DNA from: Paraburkholderia ultramafica
GTDB taxonomy: Bacteria > Pseudomonadota > Gammaproteobacteria > Burkholderiales > Burkholderiaceae
Assembly (NCBI RefSeq): GCF_902859915.1
Contig: NZ_CADIKK010000028.1
Location: 42,587 to 106,586 of the forward strand
DNA length: 64,000 nucleotides
Reading direction: 5' to 3'
Made by a program: the position numbers and the translations under genes. The notes under the pieces were generated by a model that was given only the letters and a program-made list of their open reading frames with translations, did no database searches and was not told where the DNA came from. Shown here piece by piece: positions 9,081 through 17,254 of this stretch (within the stretch, counting starts at the first letter, position 1; the number at the start of each line of letters is the position of its first letter).

Positions 9081-9893
9081 GAGAATATAGCGCATCTCGT
9101 CGAGCGTGTGATGTGGGAACTGCCTTCTGAGGTCCAGTTAATTGCGATCGAAGGCGTGCGTCGTCTCGTCGACTACCAGGACTCGGCGTATGCCGCGTGC
9201 TATCTGGATCGCTTGGCACGTCTGCAGGACGTGCTGCCCGAGGCCGGTGCGACGTTGCTGCGGGAAACGGCGCGCCATCTTGCGCTGTGGATGTCGTATG
9301 AGGACACGATCCGCGTCGCCGATCTCAAGACGCGCGGTTCGCGTTTTGCGCGGGTACGTGGCGAAGTGTCCGTGTAACCGGGTCAACTGCTCGCGATCAA
9401 CGAGTTTATGCATCCTCGCATCGAGGAGATCTGCGAGGCACTACCTGCCGGACTCGGCCGCTGGCTCGCGAAGCCACATTGGGTGCACAGGTTCGTGCGC
9501 CGCTTTGCGCAGTCAGGGCGCGTCGTGCAGACGAGTTCGCTGCGAGGCTATCTGCTACTGTACTTTGTCGCGAGTCTGCGAGGTATGCGCAGGCGCACGC
9601 TACGTTACGAACTCGAGAACGCGCGCATCGTGGCATGGCTGGCGCAGATCGTTGAGTCGGCGCAGCATAATCCGGCGCTTGCAACAGAAGTCGCGCAATG
9701 CCAGCGCATCGTGAAAGGGTACAGTGACACACACAAGCGCGGCGTGCAAAACTACCAGGCCGTCATGGCGCCCGTGACGAACGCCGGTGCACGGCTCGCA
9801 CCCGCGACCCTGCGCGAACTGCGTGATGCCGTGCTTGCGGACGAGCACGGGAACACATTGCGCGCGGCGCTCATCCGCCACGCGCTGGCCTGA
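9081..9893 (+). pseudogene. Indolepyruvate oxidoreductase subunit B, C-terminal half with an in-frame stop
   Basis: Both parts lie in one frame: LPSEVQLIAIEGVRRLVDYQ to RFARVRGEVSV, then TAA at 9375-9377, then PGQLLAINEFMHPRIEEICE to IVKGYSDTHKRGVQNYQAVM and a natural TGA. This matches the C-terminal portion of beta-proteobacterial indolepyruvate oxidoreductase subunit B proteins, which oxidatively decarboxylate aryl-pyruvates. The N-terminal half is replaced by the intron reverse transcriptase fragment. The TAA sits where I would expect a Lys codon, so a single base change may have made it. It is non-functional. Confidence 0.7.
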
Positions 9894-10138
9894 GCGATGG
9901 AAATCACGTCACAGGATCAACAAGCATAGAGACCCCGACGTTTCACGGGCGGCGCGAAAGCCACTTTTCCGGATGTGATCCCGTCGCCACTGCGCGTATC
10001 AGCAATACTGTGTGTCTTTCAACCACTTGCTTGAGTTGTGGATCGAAGGGTTGATGCTGGAGGCGAGGTCTGGCTGGTTGTGGTGCATTTCCGGTGCGTC
10101 GGTCTGTTACCTGCGGCGACTTGCATTTGAATCCACTA
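9894..10138. other. Short stretch with nothing recognised
   Basis: This is the spacer between the indolepyruvate oxidoreductase remnant and the aldehyde dehydrogenase remnant. A few short open frames resemble nothing I know. Confidence 0.4.
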
Positions 10139-11406
10139 CTAAGTCATGCGATTGCGGCGAAGCGGTGATATTGACGAGGCCTTCCCGATCGTTACGCTCG
10201 TGCGTGGCCGCAACCGGTCGCAGACGGGCCACGGCTTCGAGTACTCCATAGTCGAAAACGGGTATGCCATCGGCTTGTCGAGAGCGCTGATCCATTGGGT
10301 CTGAGTAAATTCGTGGACGTTCGCGGGTCCGCCGTTTCCGGCTGACCCCATTCCTCCGACGGGCACGTGGAATTCGTTGTTGACCATCTGGTCGTTCAAA
10401 TGCACCATTTCTGCCCGAATTTGCGATGACAGTGCGAACCCGCGCGACAGTGACCGCGTGTGCACAGCGGCCGCAAGACCGCAATCCGACGCATTGACGA
10501 GCGCCACCGCTTCGACATCGTCGGCGAACACCGTAACAGGCGCGACGAGCCCGAAGATATCCTCCATGAACGCGGGCATGTCCGCCGTCACGTGAGTCAA
10601 GATCGTTGGTTGATAGAAAAGCTTTTCGAATCGTCCTCCCGCCACAAGTGTCGCGCCGGACGCAAGGGTCTTCATGACGATGTCGTCGATCCTGTTGCGT
10701 TGCTTCTGATTAGTGAGCGGCCCGAAGTGCACGTGTTCCTTGTACGGATTGCCCACAAGCAGTTTTTGCGCACGTTCGGCGAGTTTCAATGCATAGACAT
10801 TGGCCAGCGAGCGACGCACGAGGTGCCAGCCTGTCTGCATACAAACTTGTCCTTGATGCATAAAGGCACCCCACGCGCCGCATCGACATACCCATCGTCC
10901 AGTACGACGATTGCGTTGTTGCAGCCGAGCTCCAGTGAGACTTTCTTCAGCATCTGTTCGCAAATCTGGCCCATCGATGGGCCAACCACCGTCGAGCCCC
11001 TAAACGAAATCATGCCGACCTTCGGTTGGAGCACAAGGGCATTGCCAGTCGCCGGACCATCGGGGACCACGTGAAGGACGCCAGCCGGCAAGACCGCATC
11101 TTCCCCCACCTGAGCCAGCATCAAGAGCCACCCGCCACGGCGCTTTGCGGGTCCGGTTTCAGGATGGCCGCGTTGCAGAAGGCGAGGGCCGGCACAACCG
11201 AGCGCATCGCGAGAAGAATCGGGAAATTCCGCGGTGCGATCACGCCGACTACGCCAATCGGGAACTGTCGGCACAAGTCCATTCGACCGGGCAGCGCCGA
11301 CGGGAACAGCGCACCATCCGGTTGCGTTGGCATCGCGGCGGCCATTTGCAGCTGCTCATACGTCGCGTGCAGTTCCCATGCCGCCTTTGCTTGTTGTCAT
11401 TCATTC
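10139..11406 (-). pseudogene. Aldehyde dehydrogenase (benzaldehyde dehydrogenase type), frameshifted
   Basis: Three minus-strand frames in succession give one ALDH-family protein. First FPIGVVGVIAPRNFPILLAM (11270-11210 area), then VGMISFRGSTVVG and KKVSLELGCNN, then GAFMHQGQVCMQTGWHLV with the catalytic Cys, through EDIFGLVAPVTVF to VHEFTQTQWISALDKPMAYP. At least two frameshifts separate them, and roughly the first 100 residues are missing. It directly follows mdlA, where benzaldehyde dehydrogenase is expected in mandelate pathways (benzaldehyde to benzoate). Its natural stop also appears lost, so the frame runs on to 10139. The strain must oxidise benzaldehyde with another enzyme. Confidence 0.8.
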
Positions 11407-11475
11407 GTTGTCTGTCTCCAAGAACATTCGCGCGAATCAGCGTGATACACCTGCGTTCGTCCACGGGGACGACGA

Positions 11476-12555
11476 TCAGACCAGGAAACGGTCGACCTCT
11501 TTCTCCCGCCAGATGATTCCCGCGCCGGGCGCATCCCCGAAATGCGCGTTGCCGTCCTTGAATTGCAGAGTGGGCTCGACGATCGGTCCGGCGAGATCCA
11601 TGCGTTCGAGCCAGTGGCACGTCGGGCTGACCGCCAGCAGATGCGCGCTGAATTCCTGAAAGATGTGGCTGGACATCGGCAGGCCATATTGCTCGGCCAG
11701 AGCGCTTGCCCGCAGCCATCCGCTCACGCCGCCAATCTTCATCAAGTCGGGCATGCACAGATCGCAAGCGCGTGCCGCGATCGCTTTAGTCATTTCCTCG
11801 GGACCGAACCAGTTTTCGCCTAGCTGAACGGGAATCTGCAATGCGTCGCGAATGGCCGAATGTCCCACGTAGTCGTGCTGCAGCGTCGGCTCCTCGATCC
11901 ACGCAACGCCTTCCCATTCGAGTGCCTTTCCGCGCTGTATGGCTTCGGGCACCGTCAGCCCCTGGTTGTAGTCGACCATGATCTGTACGGCATCGCCGAC
12001 CGCTTCGCGAATGGCCCGGACAACCTTGATGTCGTGCTCTAGGGTCGGGTAGCCGATCTTCGTCTTGATCGCAGTGAAACCAGACGCGACCGCATCGGCC
12101 GCGCGCTTTTGCGCGAGCTGGACATCATCCATGCTGTGGCTGTCGTACGCAGCCAGTGGCCGTGCCGTGCCACCGAGGAGTTCGACGAGCGGCAAATTGT
12201 GCAATTTCGCCTGAGCGTCCCAAATGGCCATGTCGATGCCAGCCGTCGCCATGCGGACGATGCCCGTATGGCCGATCAGGCGGAATCGGGACAGCATAAG
12301 TTGGTCGATTGCGAAGGGCGCAAGTGGCATGTCTTTGACGACCGCCGAGAGTTCTTCGACCATCCGCTGCACCGACTTGAGCGCAAGCGGCGTGTACGTG
12401 AAGAGGTAGGATGTGCCGATGAAGTTCGCATTCGTCTGCAAGTCTATCAGCACGAGCGGCGACGTCGCCACCGTGCCGACTGCGGTCTTGACTGGATATT
12501 GCAGTGGAATGTTGACGGCCCGCGCGCGCAGGCCGGTGATGCGGATGTCGGTCAT
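11476..12555 (-). CDS. mdlA: Mandelate racemase
   Basis: This enolase-superfamily enzyme interconverts (R)- and (S)-mandelate. At 359 residues it equals the length of the Pseudomonas putida enzyme. The expected residues appear in order: the KTKIGYP motif (general base Lys), Mg ligands in VDYNQG, WIEEPT and QLGENW, Asp in CMPDLMK, and the base His in MSSHIFQE. The N-terminal capping domain is intact. Its ATG overlaps the mdlB stop by four bases (ATGA), so translation is coupled. It is the third gene of mdlCBA; the following aldehyde dehydrogenase is broken. Confidence 0.93.
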   Translation of the reverse strand: MTDIRITGLRARAVNIPLQYPVKTAVGTVATSPLVLIDLQTNANFIGTSYLFTYTPLALKSVQRMVEELSAVVKDMPLAPFAIDQLMLSRFRLIGHTGIVRMATAGIDMAIWDAQAKLHNLPLVELLGGTARPLAAYDSHSMDDVQLAQKRAADAVASGFTAIKTKIGYPTLEHDIKVVRAIREAVGDAVQIMVDYNQGLTVPEAIQRGKALEWEGVAWIEEPTLQHDYVGHSAIRDALQIPVQLGENWFGPEEMTKAIAARACDLCMPDLMKIGGVSGWLRASALAEQYGLPMSSHIFQEFSAHLLAVSPTCHWLERMDLAGPIVEPTLQFKDGNAHFGDAPGAGIIWREKEVDRFLV

Positions 12556-13739
12556 GGTGCCTCGAAAAGTTGAGTGAGCGGCGAGGGCGCAGATGCGCCG
12601 TCATCTGCGTTTGGCCCGTGCGGCCAGAGGAAGTCCCGCGATAGTTGGCCGATGTCGGGGCAGCCGATCTGCGCGAGCGTGGTGTCGATCTCGCTCTTCA
12701 ACATCGACAATACAGCTTCGACACCGCGCTCACCGTCGGCGGCGAGGCCATACAGCGTTGCGCGGCCGAGCAGTACCGCTTTCGCACCCATCGCGATGGC
12801 CTTCACGACGTCGCCGCCGCGACGAATGCCGCTGTCGATCAGCACGGGCGCCGCAATCCGCGACGCTGTCGCGCTAAGCGCTTCGAACGGTGCGACCGCG
12901 CTGTCGAGCTGGCGTCCGCCGTGGTTCGACAGGATCACGCCGTCAGCGCCCAGCGCGACGCAGCGCTCAGCGTCGTCGGCCCGGCTGATGCCTTTGACGA
13001 GCAGCCGGTGCGGCCAAAGATCGCGCAGCCATTGCAGCCCTTCCCACGAAAAGCTTGCGTCCATCTGCCGGCTCATCAGCGCGGCCTGAAGTTCGGTATC
13101 CTTGGCATCGGTGCTCGCGAAGTTCGCGAGCTGCGGCATCCCATGCCGCACGAGGTCGAGCGACCAGCGAGGGTGCAGTATGCCGTCGAGCAGCGTGCGC
13201 GGGCTGTACCGCATCGGCATTCCGAAGCCGTTGCGCAGGTCGCGTTCACGCTTGCCGTTGACGCCGACGTCGGTGGTCAGAATCAGCGTCGTGTAGCCGG
13301 CGGCGAGCGCGCGCTTCACCAGCGTTTCCGCGAGCCTGCGGTGGACGACGTAGAGCTGGAACCAGATCTCGCCGGTCGCGGCCCTGGCGACGTCCTCGAT
13401 CGACGCGGTTGATGCGGTCGACAGCGCAAATGGAATGCCAAAGTTTCCAGCCGCTCGCGCGAGCGCCAGGTCGCCGTCGGGCCACAGGATGCCGTTGAGG
13501 CCAGTCGGCGCGATGACGAATGGCGCTGACAGCGCCTTGCCGAAGAGTGACGTCCGGATATCGCGCCGGCTGACGTCGACGAGACGGCGAGGCTGAAACT
13601 TCACATCATCGAAAACGCGGCGGTTGTGGTGCAGACCGATTTCGTCCTCCGCGCCGCCGTCCAGATAGTCGAACACGATTCGCGGGAGACGCTTCCGTGC
13701 AAGTGCACGGAATTCCGCGACATTGACAGGCTGGCTCAT
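12552..13739 (-). CDS. mdlB: (S)-mandelate dehydrogenase, FMN-dependent
   Basis: This 395-residue alpha-hydroxyacid oxidase family flavoprotein oxidises (S)-mandelate to benzoylformate and is usually membrane-associated. Family features visible are the start VAEFRALARKRLPRIVFDYL (followed by DGGAEDE), APTGLNGILWPDGD, the SNHGGRQLDSA motif with the active-site His and Arg, and the FMN phosphate-binding DSGIRRGGDVVKAIAMGAKA. I chose the ATG at 13739 because AAGGAG lies six bases upstream; an upstream in-frame start would overlap mdlC. It lies 22 bases after mdlC and overlaps mdlA. A lactate or glycolate oxidase paralogue is excluded mainly by the mdl context. Confidence 0.9.
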   Translation of the reverse strand: MSQPVNVAEFRALARKRLPRIVFDYLDGGAEDEIGLHHNRRVFDDVKFQPRRLVDVSRRDIRTSLFGKALSAPFVIAPTGLNGILWPDGDLALARAAGNFGIPFALSTASTASIEDVARAATGEIWFQLYVVHRRLAETLVKRALAAGYTTLILTTDVGVNGKRERDLRNGFGMPMRYSPRTLLDGILHPRWSLDLVRHGMPQLANFASTDAKDTELQAALMSRQMDASFSWEGLQWLRDLWPHRLLVKGISRADDAERCVALGADGVILSNHGGRQLDSAVAPFEALSATASRIAAPVLIDSGIRRGGDVVKAIAMGAKAVLLGRATLYGLAADGERGVEAVLSMLKSEIDTTLAQIGCPDIGQLSRDFLWPHGPNADDGASAPSPLTQLFEAP

Positions 13740-13761
13740 CTCCGTCTCCTTCCACATGCGC

Positions 13762-15339
13762 TCAAGCGCGCGTTTCGACTTCGATGAGGAACGGCTTGTC
13801 GCCGGCAAGCGCCTGCTCGAGCGCCGCCTTCAGCGACGCAGCGGAGTTCGCGGGCAGCGCATCGACGCCGTAGCCGCGCGCGAGCGCGCAAAAGTCGAGC
13901 CCCGGAACGTCGAGGCCCGGCACGTCGTCGACCTGCAGGACGCCGGCGAACCAGCGCAACGCGCCGTACGTGCCGTTCTTCATGATGATGAAGATTGCGG
14001 GAATGCCGTATTGCGCCGCGGTCCAGAGTGCTTGGATTCCATAGTTGGCAGATCCGTCGCCGATCACGCCGATGACCCGCCGTTCAGGCTTCGCGAGCTG
14101 GATGCCGACGGCCGCGGGCAGCGCGAACCCCAGTCCGCCCGCAGCGGCGAAGTAATAGCTGCCCGGCTCGGTCATGCGGAGCCGTTGCCACAGGAGGTTG
14201 GTGGTCGACGTCGATTCGTTCACGTAGATCGCGTCGCGCGGCGCGACGGTGTCGAGGATATCGAACACACGCTCGGGCGCGAGTGGGCCGGGCAATTCGG
14301 GCGCGTGGTCGGGACGCGATAGCGTGTTGGGGATCGGCCGCGGACTGGGCGACACGATTTCGCTCAATACGCGCAACGTGGCGGCGATATCAGCAATGAC
14401 GGCGTCGCCCATCGGCGCGCGCGCCGCTTCGTTGATGTCGCACGTGATCGAGATCAGCCGGGCACCTTTGGGAAGATAGTCGCCTGGCTCGTACTGGTGA
14501 TAGCGGAACACCGGTGCACCGACGACCAGAATCAGGTCATGGCCGTCGAGCAGCCTGCTGATACCCGCGATGCTTGCGGGGAGCAGCCCGCGAAAGCACG
14601 GATGGGTGGTCGGGAACGCGCAGCGCGGTGCCGAAGGTGCCATCCACACCGGCATCGCGAGCTTCTCGGCGAACTCGACGGCAAAGCGGTTTGCATTGAC
14701 GGCATCGACGTCGGGCCCGACGACCAGCACCGGATCCTTTGCCTGCTCGAGCGCGTTCGCGAGCGCTGCCAGCATCTGGGCGGAGGGCTGCCCCGCGAGC
14801 TCGACGCGGCGGCGCGCGAGATGCTCGACGCCCGGCCCGGCTTCCCGCTGCCAGTCGTCGTACGGTACGGACAGGTAGACGGGCCCGGCGGCGGGCGTCG
14901 CCGCCGTGTGAATCGCGCGGGAGAGTGCGAGCGGCACATCCTGCGCGCTGGCCGGCTCGCTGCTCCACTTGACGAGCGGACGCGGGAGACTGGCCGCTTC
15001 GGTGTTGGTCAACAACGCTTCGACGCCGACCATCGCACGCACCTGCTGGCCGGCAGTGACGACGAGCGGCGTATGCGAGTTCCATGCGTTCGCGAGTGCG
15101 CCCATGGCGTTGCCGGTGCCGGCGGCCGAGTGCAGGTTCACGAGCACGGGCCGCCCCGTCGCCTGCGCGAAGCCGTCGGCCATGCCGACGACCGCTCCCT
15201 CATGAAGGCCGAGGATGTAACGGAAATCGGCCGGAAAGTTCTTTAGGAACGGCAGTTCGTTCGAACCCGGATTGCCGAAGATGGTGGTCAAGCCTTGCTC
15301 GCGAAGAATGTCGTGGCATGCCTGGTGAACAGTCGTCAT
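13762..15339 (-). CDS. mdlC: Benzoylformate decarboxylase, ThDP-dependent
   Basis: This 525-residue enzyme decarboxylates benzoylformate to benzaldehyde. Family residues are present: Ser26 in NPGSNELPF, the catalytic Glu in GLHEGAVVGMADG, His in NLHSAAGTGNAMG, the HPCFRG segment, and the ThDP/Mg motif GDGSANYGIQALWTAAQYG. The order of PYR, middle and PP domains is normal. It is the first gene of the mdl operon. AAGGA precedes its ATG, and the divergent LysR gene starts 112 bases away, so that regulator probably controls it. Confidence 0.93.
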   Translation of the reverse strand: MTTVHQACHDILREQGLTTIFGNPGSNELPFLKNFPADFRYILGLHEGAVVGMADGFAQATGRPVLVNLHSAAGTGNAMGALANAWNSHTPLVVTAGQQVRAMVGVEALLTNTEAASLPRPLVKWSSEPASAQDVPLALSRAIHTAATPAAGPVYLSVPYDDWQREAGPGVEHLARRRVELAGQPSAQMLAALANALEQAKDPVLVVGPDVDAVNANRFAVEFAEKLAMPVWMAPSAPRCAFPTTHPCFRGLLPASIAGISRLLDGHDLILVVGAPVFRYHQYEPGDYLPKGARLISITCDINEAARAPMGDAVIADIAATLRVLSEIVSPSPRPIPNTLSRPDHAPELPGPLAPERVFDILDTVAPRDAIYVNESTSTTNLLWQRLRMTEPGSYYFAAAGGLGFALPAAVGIQLAKPERRVIGVIGDGSANYGIQALWTAAQYGIPAIFIIMKNGTYGALRWFAGVLQVDDVPGLDVPGLDFCALARGYGVDALPANSAASLKAALEQALAGDKPFLIEVETRA

Positions 15340-15369
15340 TGCAAATCCTTGAGTTAATGCAATGCGCTC

Positions 15370-15399
15370 ATCCTAGGAGTTGGTGCAAAATAAATCCAA
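15370..15399 (-). promoter_or_regulatory. Candidate sigma-70 promoter of mdlC
   Basis: On the minus strand TTGGAT (15399-15394) and TAGGAT (15375-15370) are separated by 18 bases, about 30 bases ahead of the mdlC start. The boxes match the consensus only partly. Placement between the LysR-type site and mdlC makes it plausible. Confidence 0.35.
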
Positions 15400-15421
15400 T
15401 CATCGTTTTTTTGTTGAGAAA

Positions 15422-15436
15422 ATAGATGTTATCTAT
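15422..15436. promoter_or_regulatory. LysR-type T-N11-A operator between mdlC and the lysR gene
   Basis: ATAGAT-GTT-ATCTAT is a perfect 6-bp inverted repeat containing T-N11-A, the classic LysR-type recognition box. It lies in the divergent intergenic region, 16 bases ahead of the regulator start and about 80 bases ahead of mdlC. It is suited to autoregulation and to mandelate-dependent activation of mdlCBA. Confidence 0.65.
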
Positions 15437-15451
15437 ATTTTGACGCCGGCC

Positions 15452-16345
15452 ATGACAACCGACTTGAACCTGATCCGAACATTTGTCGCCATCTACGAGA
15501 CGCGCAGCGTGAGTGCTGCGGCGAAGCGGCTGAACATTACGCAGCCGTCGGTGAGTTACTCGTTGAACCGGCTGCGCGATCTGCTGCAGGATCCGTTGTT
15601 TGCGCGCACGCGTGGCGGCATGGTGCCGACATTCAACGCGACTCAACTGTTCGATGCATTCAAGCGGGCTCTCGACGATATAGATGCGGCCATTGTGGCG
15701 ACGCGGCAGTTCGACCCGCGGCAATCGAGCCGCAGTTTCCGTCTCGCGTTATCCGACGTGGGTGAACTGCAGTTCTTGCCTCCGCTCGTGCGCGAATTGC
15801 AGGCGAGTGCGCCGTCGGTCGGTTTGGAGATCGCGCAACTCGACAGTGAGCGTATCGCCGGATGGCTGCAAACCGGCAGCGTCGATGCGGCAGTCGGAAA
15901 CCTGCGGTCCGTCGGGGGCCAGACGCGCAAGAGGACGCTGTTCACCGAAAGCTATTCGTGCCTGCTCAGCGCGTCGCACCCGTCAATCCGCGACGCCCTG
16001 CTGCTCGATGACTACGTGTCGGCCAATCATGTGGTCGTGGCGCCGTTTACCGGTCACCACCTCGTCGAGGACGTGCTGTCGGAGATGGGGCTGACGCGGC
16101 GGATTTCTCTGCGGGTGCCGCACTTCACGAGCCTGGTGGCGGTGATCGAGTCGACCGATCTGCTGCTGACGCTGCCAACCCGCATCGCGCGCGCGTTCGC
16201 AAGCGACGGCAGGATGCGCGTCTTGCCACTACCGTTTCCGACGCCGACCTTCGAGGTCAATTTGTATTGGTATCCGCACACGGAAGACTCGGCCGCCCAG
16301 CAATGGTTTTGCGACACGATCGCGCGTACGTTGAGCGGTGTCTGA
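15452..16345 (+). CDS. LysR-family regulator of the mandelate operon
   Basis: This 297-residue LysR-type regulator has a winged helix at 1-65 (MTTDLNLIRTFVAIYETRSV, then SAAAKRLNITQPSVSYSLNR) followed by an effector-binding domain of two Rossmann-like lobes. The real start is probably the ATG at 15452, since the first 24 codons of the longer frame run through the operator. It diverges from mdlCBA and a perfect T-N11-A box lies between. The effector is probably mandelate or benzoylformate (inference from position). It converges on the IclR gene 47 bases downstream. Confidence 0.85.
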   Translation: MTTDLNLIRTFVAIYETRSVSAAAKRLNITQPSVSYSLNRLRDLLQDPLFARTRGGMVPTFNATQLFDAFKRALDDIDAAIVATRQFDPRQSSRSFRLALSDVGELQFLPPLVRELQASAPSVGLEIAQLDSERIAGWLQTGSVDAAVGNLRSVGGQTRKRTLFTESYSCLLSASHPSIRDALLLDDYVSANHVVVAPFTGHHLVEDVLSEMGLTRRISLRVPHFTSLVAVIESTDLLLTLPTRIARAFASDGRMRVLPLPFPTPTFEVNLYWYPHTEDSAAQQWFCDTIARTLSGV

Positions 16346-16391
16346 GCGGGCTCGGCATGCCCGCGTTATTCACGATCGTAGTAACCCAATA

Positions 16392-17177
16392 TCAGACGCA
16401 ACCCGAAAATGCGCTTTCGTGATTCGGCACAAACCCGAGTGCGGTGCTGATGGTTTCGGCTTCCTTGCGCAAGGCGGTCGCAATCGGACCGTCAAGCGAG
16501 GAGTCGAACCCACCTGTCGTCCCCAGCGCAGTGAGCGACGCGCAAAGGTGACCGCTGGCATCGAAAAGGGGCGCGGCGACTGCGCTGATTCCCCTCAGAT
16601 TCGTGTCTTTGACCGTTGCACAGCCTTTTGCGCCTACCGCGCGCTGCAAGTGTCCTATCGGATCGCCCGAATCGAGCTGTGCACGTAACTCGGCGGGGGC
16701 ATGCGCGAGTTCCTCTTCTGCAAGTTTTCGAACTCGCGACTCATCGAGCAAGGCAAGAAAGAGCCGTCCTGTCGCGGACCAGAGCATCGACATGACCGGG
16801 CCTGCGCGAACGTTCACCGTGACGGGCAACCCCGGCTCCTCGAAGCGCATGATCGTCGGTCCGCGATTGCCCATTACCGCAACAAAGCACGTCACTTCCA
16901 GGTTCTCGCGTAAGCGCACCAACGACGGTTCGGACGAGCGAATGGGGTCGGCGATGCGCATGGCTGCCAGACCGATGGAAATGCACTGGGGTCCCAGGCA
17001 GTACTGCTGCGTCCCCTGGCCCTGAGTGACGAAAGAGTCTTCCATCAGGCTCGCCAGATAGCGATGAACTTTCGCCGGGTTCTCGCGCAGATGGGCGGCG
17101 AGGGCGGTCAGCGTCGCACGTCCCCCAAGGGCGGCCAGTTCCTTGAGTACCAGCATCCCGATGGACGCCGACTGCAC
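16392..17177 (-). CDS. IclR-family regulator, copy 1 (native start probably lost)
   Basis: This 261-residue protein has an IclR helix-turn-helix (GGRATLTALAAHLRENPAKV, then HRYLASL) and an effector domain (VNVRAGPVMSMLWSATGRLF). It is nearly identical to the protein at 33536-34381. The paralogue begins with 20 more residues (MEKNSQSQADARAARDRRQR). Here the same reading continues upstream (TKADARAARDRRQRV) but meets a TAG without a start, so the original ATG has been cut off just before the LAL gene end. Initiation could be at the GTG (17177). It may be under-expressed or dead. Confidence 0.7.
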   Translation of the reverse strand: MQSASIGMLVLKELAALGGRATLTALAAHLRENPAKVHRYLASLMEDSFVTQGQGTQQYCLGPQCISIGLAAMRIADPIRSSEPSLVRLRENLEVTCFVAVMGNRGPTIMRFEEPGLPVTVNVRAGPVMSMLWSATGRLFLALLDESRVRKLAEEELAHAPAELRAQLDSGDPIGHLQRAVGAKGCATVKDTNLRGISAVAAPLFDASGHLCASLTALGTTGGFDSSLDGPIATALRKEAETISTALGFVPNHESAFSGCV

Positions 17178-17254
17178 GCGTTGCCGGCGGTCCCGCGCGG
17201 CGCGGGCGTCAGCCTTGGTTTGAGCATCAGCCTAACGAAAGCAGCGCTAGCGCT

